This document shows positions 1-8,035 of a DNA stretch of 64,000 nucleotides, in pieces. The position numbers were made by a program, and so were the translations under genes. Below the pieces are notes generated by a model. The model saw only the letters and a program-made list of their open reading frames with translations. It was not told the origin of the DNA and searched no databases. Source of the DNA: JAHRVQ01 sp029941905 (GTDB lineage: Bacteria > Pseudomonadota > Gammaproteobacteria > Pseudomonadales > Azotimanducaceae); NCBI GenBank assembly GCA_029941905.1, contig JAPYTQ010000001.1:124001-188000 (forward strand), in the 5' to 3' direction. Within the stretch, counting starts at the first letter, position 1. Each line of letters opens with the position of its first letter.

Positions 1-819
1 GAGTCTTCAGGACTGGTAAAGGATATGGAACAGATATCAGCCCGGGAAATCTCCTCTTCCCAGTTATCTCTCGCCCACTCGGCAGACTACGTCAATACCG
101 TGGAAACCAGCGAAGTGCAGAACGAAGTCGTTCGACTGGACCCTGATACTTTTTTGGGACCGGGAAGCCTCCGTGCCGCAAAACTAGCTGCCGGTGCTGT
201 CGTGCAGGCCACAGAGCAGGTGATTCAAGGAATCACAAAAAGAGCCTTCTGTGCCATTCGCCCTCCCGGGCATCATGCCGAACTTGCCGCAGCAATGGGT
301 TTTTGTATATTCAATAACATCGCTGTGGCTACCAGGGTCGCCTTGGAAAATCCTGCGATCAAAACGGTCGCAATTTGCGATTTCGATGTTCACCATTGCA
401 ATGGCACTGTTGACATATTCAAGGACGACGAAAGAGTGTTGGTCTGTTCCAGCTTTCAGAATCAGTTTTACCCGCACCGCTATCTTGACTTTACCAACGA
501 ACACATCGTCAATACGCCACTTGAACCTGGGACAGAAGGTCTAAGCTTTCGTCATAGCATCGAGAACAGCTGGCTTGCCAAACTCCAGGAACACAAGCCT
601 GATATTATTTTTATCTCAGCCGGTTTCGATGCCCACAGAGATGACCCTCTGGCAGAAATCTGCCTGTTGGAAGATGACTACCGGTGGATTACCGGGATGA
701 TCACTGACCTGGCTGAAAATTATTCCCAGGGCCGGATCGTTTCTACACTGGAGGGAGGATACAACCTTGAATCATTGGCCAGTTCCGCCCTGGCGCATGT
801 TGAACGTCTATGCGAATAG
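1..819 (+). CDS. Histone deacetylase family protein (5' end outside window)
   Basis: The reading frame is open from base 1, so the true start lies upstream; the first ATG inside is at 25. The protein is a member of the arginase/deacetylase fold family that hydrolyses acetyl-lysine or acetylpolyamine-type amides with zinc. Counting from the ATG at 25, the charge-relay pair is RPPGHH (H83, H84), the zinc ligands are in DFDVHH (D121, H123) and AGFDAH (D202), and the transition-state tyrosine is in LEGGYN (Y246). All catalytic elements are therefore present. Bacterial members act on acetoin-related, polyamine or unknown substrates; the substrate cannot be read here. It is convergent with the HD-GYP gene. 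Family assignment is firm, substrate unknown. Confidence 0.93.
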   Translation, partial: ESSGLVKDMEQISAREISSSQLSLAHSADYVNTVETSEVQNEVVRLDPDTFLGPGSLRAAKLAAGAVVQATEQVIQGITKRAFCAIRPPGHHAELAAAMGFCIFNNIAVATRVALENPAIKTVAICDFDVHHCNGTVDIFKDDERVLVCSSFQNQFYPHRYLDFTNEHIVNTPLEPGTEGLSFRHSIENSWLAKLQEHKPDIIFISAGFDAHRDDPLAEICLLEDDYRWITGMITDLAENYSQGRIVSTLEGGYNLESLASSALAHVERLCE

Positions 820-868
820 CGATGGAACCTCTGGTTGGTACGGCACACCGAGATGCGGCACACCGACC

Positions 869-2641
869 TTAATCAGAGGTTCCCTTCAGGTATTCCTGAA
901 TATCCACACTGTCGATTTGGCTGGACCGGAGGAATTTATTTGCATAATCCATATAAACCCCACTGGTTAAGAAGAGCTTAAACAGGTCCGGATCCAGATG
1001 ATGATCAAGTACCATTTTGCCCATTATCCTGATGCTGGTGCTAAGTGTTTTTGCCGGTTTATAGGGCCTGTCGGCAGCAGTCAGGGCTTCGAAAACATCA
1101 GCAATAGCCATAATTCTGGCGGGAATCGACATGTCCTTGCCGTGAATCCCTTTCGGAAACCCAGTTCCGTCCATCTTTTCGTGATGACCACCGGCGATTT
1201 CCGGCACCTGTTCAAGATGTTTTGGAAATGGCAGGCTCTCCAGCATGACAATCGTCTGCACGATATGATCATTGATCTTGAATCTTTCTTCCTTCGTTAA
1301 GGTGCCGCGGCTGACACTCAAATTGTAAACCTCACCCAGGTTGTACTTGTATTCCGGCACGTCGACTTTAAAACCGTATGAATTATTCGGGTCAGAAGAA
1401 TGAATAACGACATCATGTTCAACAATGTGATCGTGACGATCCTCCAGTAGCAACTCCGAACAAGGAACCTGTTTCTGGCGGGTGCGATTCTTGCGGTTTG
1501 TTTCGTCAAAGGAGATGCCCAGGCGATCATCCAGTGTTCGGGTCCATTTAATTTCTGCTATTTTCCTGACCCGCTCGATTCGGTCCTCCGCCATAAATTC
1601 ACCGCCGACATTGCATTCGGCGATGAACGCGAAGTCTTCGTCTAACGAGACAAGCTTCGCGTCTAACTCATCTTTTAGTTCCTCTGGATTTGCAGCACCG
1701 TCCAACAATTTTTTCTGGTACTCAATCATGTGTTCAGCTTTAACGAGTTCAAATCGCATTCGAATCTCGTGAATGCGGTCGGTAATGGTTTCAAGTTTGG
1801 TAGATTTGTCGACCACGTGCTCCGGGGTGATTATCTTGCCGCAATCATGAAGCCAGGCTCCAATATGCAATTCATACCATTGCTCATCGTCAAGATTGAA
1901 AGTCTTAAACGGTTCTGCGTTGGAATCACAAGCGGCTGCTGTCAACATCTCTGTTAATTCCGGTACGCGTTGACAGTGACCTCCCGTATAGGGTGACTTG
2001 GCGTCCACGGTACTTGCCATCAGGCTAATAAACGAATCCAAAAGATTCTTCTGGGAATCAAGTAAATTTTGATTTTCCAACGCAATTGCAGCCTGGGAAG
2101 CCAGGGCTTCTATCAACGGTTGGCTCTCGATCGAAAATGAGCAGACCTGCCCCGTTTCCGGGTCAAGCGAATTTATCAGTTGTAATACGCCGATTACATG
2201 GCCAGTGTTGTTTTTTAACGGCACCGCAAGGAGTGATTTGGACCGATACCCCATCGTGTCATCAAATATTTTGGCGCTTGTAAAATCGAACTCTTCCGTC
2301 GCGTAGGCGTCAGCGATATTGATTGTTTCACCCGTATTCGCCGCGTAGCTGACAATTGCCTTGAGATTCGGGTTGTCGGCGGTGTCGAACATCTCAATGG
2401 GTGCCATTGATATTTCTGTCCCGCTGGTACCGCCTTCGGCAATGCCCAGGGAATCTGTCCTCAACATTTCGAACTTGAGTGCATCCTCCCTGGTGCGAAT
2501 GTAAAGCGTGCCCCCGTCTGCGTTGGCTATGTCCTTGGCCTCAAGCAGAATCCGCTCCATCAGGCGATTGACATCTTTCTCAGCAGACAACGCGATCCCG
2601 ATATCAATCAACCGTTTAAACGAAATCTGCTCGGAAGTCAT
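869..2641 (-). CDS. GAF sensor / HD-GYP cyclic-di-GMP phosphodiesterase
   Basis: A 590-residue cytosolic protein. Residues about 10-195 form a GAF domain ending in a short coiled linker. The HD-GYP part follows: first histidine in GHCQRV (about 222), HD in LHDCGK (H265, D266), then HHEKMDG (about 486) and GFP in place of the usual GYP. HD-GYP proteins hydrolyse c-di-GMP to pGpG or GMP. About 160 residues, rich in charged amino acids, are inserted between the HD and GYP halves (roughly 283-445), which is much longer than the compact family core. The GAF domain closely resembles that of the GGDEF protein at 19433-20641. Metal-binding residues look intact, so activity is likely. Confidence 0.9.
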   Translation of the reverse strand: MTSEQISFKRLIDIGIALSAEKDVNRLMERILLEAKDIANADGGTLYIRTREDALKFEMLRTDSLGIAEGGTSGTEISMAPIEMFDTADNPNLKAIVSYAANTGETINIADAYATEEFDFTSAKIFDDTMGYRSKSLLAVPLKNNTGHVIGVLQLINSLDPETGQVCSFSIESQPLIEALASQAAIALENQNLLDSQKNLLDSFISLMASTVDAKSPYTGGHCQRVPELTEMLTAAACDSNAEPFKTFNLDDEQWYELHIGAWLHDCGKIITPEHVVDKSTKLETITDRIHEIRMRFELVKAEHMIEYQKKLLDGAANPEELKDELDAKLVSLDEDFAFIAECNVGGEFMAEDRIERVRKIAEIKWTRTLDDRLGISFDETNRKNRTRQKQVPCSELLLEDRHDHIVEHDVVIHSSDPNNSYGFKVDVPEYKYNLGEVYNLSVSRGTLTKEERFKINDHIVQTIVMLESLPFPKHLEQVPEIAGGHHEKMDGTGFPKGIHGKDMSIPARIMAIADVFEALTAADRPYKPAKTLSTSIRIMGKMVLDHHLDPDLFKLFLTSGVYMDYANKFLRSSQIDSVDIQEYLKGTSD

Positions 2642-2646
2642 TCTTT

Positions 2647-2672
2647 ACCCTAGACTGTTACCCTGGACTGTT
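2647..2672. repeat. 13-bp tandem repeat upstream of the HD-GYP gene
   Basis: Two copies of ACCCTRGACTGTT lie head to tail, one mismatch apart, between the SDR stop and the HD-GYP start. Both genes run leftward, so the repeat sits just before the HD-GYP gene's... downstream neighbour, in the short spacer upstream of the SDR end and immediately upstream of the HD-GYP start codon. It could be a binding site or chance. Confidence 0.4.
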
Positions 2673-2686
2673 AACTCATAACGCGG

Positions 2687-3442
2687 CTAGCTACCACCAT
2701 TAACATAGAGTCTTTCACCGGTTACGTAAGAGTTTTTGTCAGAGACAAGATAGCGCACCACATTTGCTACATCCTCAGGCTGACAAACCCTGCCGAATGG
2801 CATATGTTCGTCCAAATCTCTCAAATCTTCAACGCCCTGCGTCGCGAGAACCAACCGTTTACCCATTTCTGTCTCAACCAATCCAGGCGCGACAACATTG
2901 ACGCGAATGTTGTGCTTCAATTCTTCCTTGTAAAGGGTCGCTGCCAGCGCTTCAAGTGCTGCTTTGCCCATATTGTACGGGGCGCCGTTGGCAGACAAAC
3001 CCTTGGTTGCGACGCTGGAAATCATGATTATGTCGCCGCGTTCACCGGTTCGCATTGAGGGTAATACCAGTTGCGCCAAATAATGCGCCGCGAAGGCATG
3101 AACGCCCACAACTTTGACAAGCTCTGCAGGGTCAGTATCGATCACGGCCCTACCTTTACTGGCTATACCGGCGTTGTTGACCAGTATGCCAATGGGACCC
3201 ATTTCCGCATTAATGCGCTGCACCATTTCTTCATCCTGAGCATAATCCTGCACAGAAGCCTGGTAGGCGTTGGCTTTTCGCCCCAGTTTTCTGACCACCT
3301 CAACAGTTTCCGCGGCAGCGTCCGCATCCCTGGAATAGTTCACGGCAATATCTGCACCATCCTCCGCCAGACCAATCGCTATTGCTCTACCTACCCCACG
3401 ACTTGCACCACTGATGAGTGCCAACCTACCTTCTAATGACAT
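2687..3442 (-). CDS. Short-chain dehydrogenase/reductase (SDR)
   Basis: A 251-residue classical SDR, the usual length for the family. It shows the NAD(P)-binding GASRGVGR loop near the N-terminus, the structural NNAG motif, the catalytic serine region ISSVA and YNMGK with the catalytic tyrosine and lysine, and ends in the common GERLYVNGG tail. These enzymes reduce or oxidise carbonyl/hydroxyl groups of small substrates such as 3-oxoacyl chains. It lies upstream of and codirectional with the HD-GYP gene, separated by about 45 bases. Substrate specificity cannot be read; FabG-like 3-oxoacyl reductase activity is one possibility. Confidence 0.9.
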   Translation of the reverse strand: MSLEGRLALISGASRGVGRAIAIGLAEDGADIAVNYSRDADAAAETVEVVRKLGRKANAYQASVQDYAQDEEMVQRINAEMGPIGILVNNAGIASKGRAVIDTDPAELVKVVGVHAFAAHYLAQLVLPSMRTGERGDIIMISSVATKGLSANGAPYNMGKAALEALAATLYKEELKHNIRVNVVAPGLVETEMGKRLVLATQGVEDLRDLDEHMPFGRVCQPEDVANVVRYLVSDKNSYVTGERLYVNGGS

Positions 3443-3632
3443 CTTGTTTTCCTATAGATTTTACCGTAGTTTAGGATTTTTTCCGTTGCTTGTCATTTCA
3501 CCCTAGTCTTCGCTGGCGAGGCCAGCGCCGATCCTATAAGCTCCATAGGTTTGAATATTTATCACTAAACCAGTTCTTGTACCGGAAATAGACCGGAACT
3601 CACCAGCAGTGCCTGCCCGGAAATACATCACG

Positions 3633-4535
3633 ATGAAAAAAATACCCTTTACCTATAAATATGATCTTGAATACGGCGAGCTGCAACAGCTCACTCCCTT
3701 GATCCGCAGAATTACTGCCAGGAACCCCAGCGGGTTTACTTACCGTGGCACCGGCACTTACGTTGTCGGCAAGGGTAAAGTCGCGGTTATCGATCCGGGA
3801 CCGTTGATGCCAGATCATATTGAGGCACTTAAACAGAGTCTCAAAGGGGAAGAAGTCACTCATATTCTAATCACTCACACGCATCTGGATCACTCACCGG
3901 CTGCGAAACAGCTAAAACAGTATTGGCAATGTGAAACAGTGGGTTACGGACCCCATGGCGCTGGAAAAATAGCGCAAGGTGTACCCATTGAAGAAGGTGG
4001 TGATATGGATTTTCAACCTGATATTGAAGTCCGTCATGGCGATGTTATCAATGGCGAGGGTTGGACTATCGAGTGCGTCTATACCCCAGGACACACCTCT
4101 AACCATATCTGTTTTGCGTTAACCCAAGAGAAGGCATTGTTCACCGGTGACCATGTTATGGGCTGGTCGACGACGGTGATCGGTCCTCCCGATGGTGACA
4201 TGTCACAGTACATGGCAAGCCTCGACTTGCTTTTGACCAGGGACGATGAGATCTACTGGCCAACACACGGAACCAGCATCACCAACGTGAAAAGTTTTGT
4301 CCAGAGTTACATCGATCATCGCAGGGAACGGGAGGATCAAATACTCCAGTGCCTGAACGATGAGGTCGGGATCATTTCAGAAATGGTACCGATTATGTAT
4401 ATCGATACCGACAAGAGTCTGCACGGTGCAGCGGGCCGATCGGTACTGGCAGCGATGGAACGCCTGGTGGCCACGGGTCGAGTGGAATGTTCGGACGAGA
4501 AACCTGGGATAAGTTCAAATTACTCACTGCGATAG
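3633..4535 (+). CDS. MBL-fold metallo-hydrolase, LACTB2-like
   Basis: A 300-residue metallo-beta-lactamase-fold hydrolase if it starts at ATG 3633; an in-frame GTG at 3609 would add eight residues and neither has a strong Shine-Dalgarno. The zinc motif is THTHLDHSP, followed by TPGHTSNH, the TGDHVMGW segment and the late histidine in PTHG. The last about 70 residues resemble the winged-helix tail of beta-lactamase-like protein 2 relatives. Members hydrolyse thioesters, lactones or nucleic-acid phosphodiesters. It is divergent from the SDR and convergent with the DUF2807 lipoprotein. Fold is certain, substrate is not. Confidence 0.88.
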   Translation: MKKIPFTYKYDLEYGELQQLTPLIRRITARNPSGFTYRGTGTYVVGKGKVAVIDPGPLMPDHIEALKQSLKGEEVTHILITHTHLDHSPAAKQLKQYWQCETVGYGPHGAGKIAQGVPIEEGGDMDFQPDIEVRHGDVINGEGWTIECVYTPGHTSNHICFALTQEKALFTGDHVMGWSTTVIGPPDGDMSQYMASLDLLLTRDDEIYWPTHGTSITNVKSFVQSYIDHRREREDQILQCLNDEVGIISEMVPIMYIDTDKSLHGAAGRSVLAAMERLVATGRVECSDEKPGISSNYSLR

Positions 4536-4596
4536 ATAGGCTACCCTAAGCACACACTGAAATCGCTACGAATGCGGTACATCTTTATCTGAGCCT

Positions 4597-5418
4597 CTAA
4601 CGTGCTAACTCTGCCAGGTGATGCCAGCCTAGTAATCTAACCGCTGGTTCCCCCCGATACCGAACCGCACTGAATTCTCCTGCATCAAGTAGTAAATCAT
4701 CCTTGGCCCAGAGTTCTGCAGCGTTGAATCCCCTCGCGGTCAGTTCGGCATCGCCAGACTCAAGCTCCATCGCATTATAACGACCATGGCCGTTGATTTT
4801 TATACGCTGATCGAGGGTAGTACCGGACAGTTTGATGTCGCCATGGCCCTGCATGGATACTTCCACGAGAGCAGACTCGATCCGACCGACGCGAATTTTT
4901 CCATGGCCTTTCATACTCAGTTGCAGACGGTCACTGACCACTTCGCCAACATCTAAATTGCCATGTCCATCCATTCGAATACTAACCACCTGTAGATCAA
5001 TTTTGTCAATTTTGAGACGTTGATGTTCATTCAGGCTGACCAGCAGGCGAGTTTCCTGATCTTGGTTTTCTAGTGGATTCGCACTGTGGATAGTCAGCCT
5101 ATCCAGGGCTTGCGTCCGTACGTAAGCAGTGAGAGAACCTGATCCCCGTGACTCGATAATAAGCTTGTCACCCTGTCGGACAACCCGGACCTGGTCGGAG
5201 GTTGGTTGCTCACCCACTATTTCCAAAAAATTTCCACCACCTTCGACGAGATGCAACTGCCCGGTTATTTTGAACTCGACCTCACTCACCCCATCAACAT
5301 TAATCTGTTGGCTAACCAACAGATTCGGGTATAGAACTGAATTCAATTCTCTGCCGGATTCACTTCGAAGCGTGCAACCTGATGACAATAGGATCAGGGT
5401 AAATAACACGGATCTCAT
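4597..5418 (-). CDS. DUF2807-type beta-helix lipoprotein
   Basis: A 273-residue exported protein. The N-terminus is a short signal with a lipobox-like LSSGC at residues 11-15 (serine rather than leucine at -3, so slightly non-standard). The body is all beta and carries four GHG motifs spaced 19-20 residues apart, the pattern of the head GIN / DUF2807 right-handed beta-helix found in putative adhesins and surface lipoproteins. No enzymatic motif is visible. It probably sits in the outer membrane or periplasm. The gene stands alone, with about 230 bases of non-coding DNA upstream. Function unknown. Confidence 0.75.
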   Translation of the reverse strand: MRSVLFTLILLSSGCTLRSESGRELNSVLYPNLLVSQQINVDGVSEVEFKITGQLHLVEGGGNFLEIVGEQPTSDQVRVVRQGDKLIIESRGSGSLTAYVRTQALDRLTIHSANPLENQDQETRLLVSLNEHQRLKIDKIDLQVVSIRMDGHGNLDVGEVVSDRLQLSMKGHGKIRVGRIESALVEVSMQGHGDIKLSGTTLDQRIKINGHGRYNAMELESGDAELTARGFNAAELWAKDDLLLDAGEFSAVRYRGEPAVRLLGWHHLAELAR

Positions 5419-5648
5419 AAACTACCTCGCAGACAACAACCTGATGGACATTCGATATCGTGCATTCTATTTCGAAGATAAAGCACATTACGTGCCATAC
5501 TCTATCCGGTTGTTTTAACTGATCTTTTTATCTGTCAGGGTTGTTTGGGGGTTATGTCTACACTAACTATTGGTAAAATACGCCAATAGAAATAGCACTC
5601 ACAAAACTATCTACGGACAAGAAGCGGATTAGCAACACCCCGAATTGC

Positions 5649-6671
5649 CTATGCCGCATCTGTGATCATCGACCACAGGTTGTCAGCACCTGTTTGACAT
5701 ATGGCTTCACCTAGTTGAGTTTGCCAAAATGTTTCGTTGCCATACTCATCACGCCAGTCCCAGAGACGCCGGGTACGAAGATTCAAAGGATGTTCCATGG
5801 TGTACCCCATCGCCCCGTGCACCTGGTGAGATATATTGGCAACATTGGTCACTGCTTCACCGACGCGCGCTTTGGCTACCGCAATATCGAACGGCGTCGG
5901 ATTATCCAGAACCGAATCAGCCGCACGCTGGCAGGCTGCGACCTCACCTGCCAATATGGCCAGCTGTTGCTGAATAGCCTGAAACCGGGAAATAGGTCGC
6001 CCAAACTGCACCCGCTCCAGTGCAAAACCGACAGAAAGGTCGAGAATTGATGTCATCGCTCCGGACATCATATTGACCCGGGTTCTGGCACCCAGATGCA
6101 AGGCCTCTTTCGCGGCATCGGGAAGCGCATATTCCTCGACGCCCGTTATCAGCTGATTCAAATCTGCCAGAGACCTGTCTTCGCCGGACAAACTCCGGTT
6201 GGTTTCGAGTGGCAGTGCCTCTGCAGGTACCAGACACACAGACCCATGGGACACCAGCAACACATGCTCACTTTGCCGTGCAAAGGCGACGTCATTGATC
6301 ATACCGGTGATATACACGCCTGTAGCTTCAGGCTTAAACGTTAGGTTACCACTAGCCACAGTGATCACCCCCGGGGGACATTTCTGCCCAGCCTGCACCA
6401 GTAGTGTTGCGGCGATAAAGGTTTCTGCCAGGGGCAGAGGTGCGGCAAAAGACGCTGCTTGCCTGATTACAAGCAGCGAGTCCGCCATTGATCCATCAGA
6501 ACCACCGGCAATCCCAGGAATTCCGGCCAGGGTCATCCCTGATTCTTCCAGCGTCTGCCATAAATTACGCGGCCATTGACCCTGCTCGGCGGCATCAACA
6601 ACTTCCTTCGTGCATAAATCAGTAAAGATTCGTCTTGTTGTCTCGATGATGAGTTGTTGTTCCTGATTCAT
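5649..6671 (-). CDS. Acyl-CoA dehydrogenase family protein (short partner subunit)
   Basis: A 340-residue protein taken from ATG 6671, which has an AGGAG about 11 bases upstream and clears the preceding gene by 25 bases; a longer in-frame ATG at 6776 would overlap that gene. The C-terminal half has the family signature: QFGRPISRFQAIQ and QVHGAMGYTMEHPL, followed by the RRLWDW segment. The N-terminal half is short and divergent. It pairs with the full-length dehydrogenase encoded just upstream. Such adjacent long/short pairs form alpha2beta2 FAD dehydrogenases in sterol side-chain and branched acyl-CoA degradation; that assembly is inferred here. Confidence 0.85.
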   Translation of the reverse strand: MNQEQQLIIETTRRIFTDLCTKEVVDAAEQGQWPRNLWQTLEESGMTLAGIPGIAGGSDGSMADSLLVIRQAASFAAPLPLAETFIAATLLVQAGQKCPPGVITVASGNLTFKPEATGVYITGMINDVAFARQSEHVLLVSHGSVCLVPAEALPLETNRSLSGEDRSLADLNQLITGVEEYALPDAAKEALHLGARTRVNMMSGAMTSILDLSVGFALERVQFGRPISRFQAIQQQLAILAGEVAACQRAADSVLDNPTPFDIAVAKARVGEAVTNVANISHQVHGAMGYTMEHPLNLRTRRLWDWRDEYGNETFWQTQLGEAICQTGADNLWSMITDAA

Positions 6672-6696
6672 AAGCCCTGACACTCCTGATAAGTTC

Positions 6697-7857
6697 CTAA
6701 CGTAATCCCAGTCCACGGGCGATAACTCCCCGCAAAATTTCCCGTGTTCCACCGCGAAGTGTGAATGATGGCGCATGCAACAGGCACTGGTTCAAGGTTG
6801 CCCTGAACCTTGGCGATACGTTCGTCGGTGCTAACAATCGTATGACCTCGGGAACGAGGCGTTCATAATCGTTCCCCAGATCTTTGATCAGAGCAGCTTC
6901 GACCGTCGGCGTTTTGCCCTGCTCCAGCATGCTAGCGACGGATATTGACATCCGACGCAGCGTGACCAGGTGAGATGAAAGTCGGCCTATCAACGCGAGT
7001 TGCGCAGGGTCGGGATTTCCTTCGACTTCCCTAACAAACTCCAGCAACACTCGGTAAGCACTCAGGAATCTTTCTGGACCACTTCTTTCGTAGCCCAGTT
7101 CACTCATTACCTGCTCCCAACCATTTCCCGCTTCACCCACTACATTTTCATCGGGGATAAATACATCGTCAAAAAACACCTGGTTGAAGTCACGATCACC
7201 AGAGAGGTTCTGAATCCCGGTGATCGTCACATTCGAGTCAGCCAGATCAACCACAAACTGGCTGAGACCTGCGTGACGATTCTCGGATGCTTTTTCGGTA
7301 CGAACCAGCGTGATCATGTAGTGATTCATATGAGCACCTGAAGTCCAGATCTTACTGCCATTTAGCAGCCAGCCGCCTTCTACCTTCACGGCACTGGTCC
7401 GTATGGAAGCCAGATCAGAGCCGGAGTCCGGCTCACTCATACCAATGGAAAAAAAACACTCACCCCTTGCTATTCTTGGCAGGTATTCCTGTCGCTGCTG
7501 CTCTGAGCCAAATTTAAGGAACAAGGGGCCGCTCTGCCGGTCAGCGATCCAATGTGCTCCAACCGGAGCACCTGCAGCGAGCAACTCTTCTGTGACGACA
7601 TAGCGTTCCAGAAACGAACGTTCACCACCCCCGTATTCTTTCGGCCATGTCATTCCAATCCAGCCCTGTAGCCCTAGCTTTCGGCTGAACTGCAGCGATT
7701 CTCCGGCATTGAAGTCAGAATTTGGCAGATAGCTTTGAGAATCATTTTCGGCAGTGCGACTGCTTAGTTCAGACTCGATGAATTTCCGGACCTGCAATCG
7801 TAATACACGTGTTTCGTCAGGTAATTTAAGTGCCTCGAACTGAAGACCCTGAAACAT
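6697..7857 (-). CDS. Acyl-CoA dehydrogenase
   Basis: A 386-residue FAD enzyme that introduces the alpha-beta double bond into acyl-CoA. Visible family features are the WPKEYGG motif, the FAD-binding MSEPDSGSDLA and the IWTSGA segment, the LSGDRDFNQVFFDD region, the ERSGPERF stretch near the usual catalytic base area, and the C-terminal LRGGTREILRGVIARGLG tail. It starts at ATG 7857 and precedes the short dehydrogenase by 25 bases in the same operon. FadE-type members with this tail process bulky or branched CoA esters, but the substrate here is not known. Confidence 0.92.
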   Translation of the reverse strand: MFQGLQFEALKLPDETRVLRLQVRKFIESELSSRTAENDSQSYLPNSDFNAGESLQFSRKLGLQGWIGMTWPKEYGGGERSFLERYVVTEELLAAGAPVGAHWIADRQSGPLFLKFGSEQQRQEYLPRIARGECFFSIGMSEPDSGSDLASIRTSAVKVEGGWLLNGSKIWTSGAHMNHYMITLVRTEKASENRHAGLSQFVVDLADSNVTITGIQNLSGDRDFNQVFFDDVFIPDENVVGEAGNGWEQVMSELGYERSGPERFLSAYRVLLEFVREVEGNPDPAQLALIGRLSSHLVTLRRMSISVASMLEQGKTPTVEAALIKDLGNDYERLVPEVIRLLAPTNVSPRFRATLNQCLLHAPSFTLRGGTREILRGVIARGLGLR

Positions 7858-8035
7858 GAGGCTAATCCTATATCAAAAAAGATACACCGTAATTGTTTGC
7901 TCTTTTCATTGCAATGCGGCCTTATATAGCCTCAATCGGCCGATTCATCGGGTGCGTACGACGCAGCAGTTTCTCAGCTGATATCCTGAGTCTCCATAAC
8001 AATCAAGCACGACCAAAAACACAACCAGGAATAAG

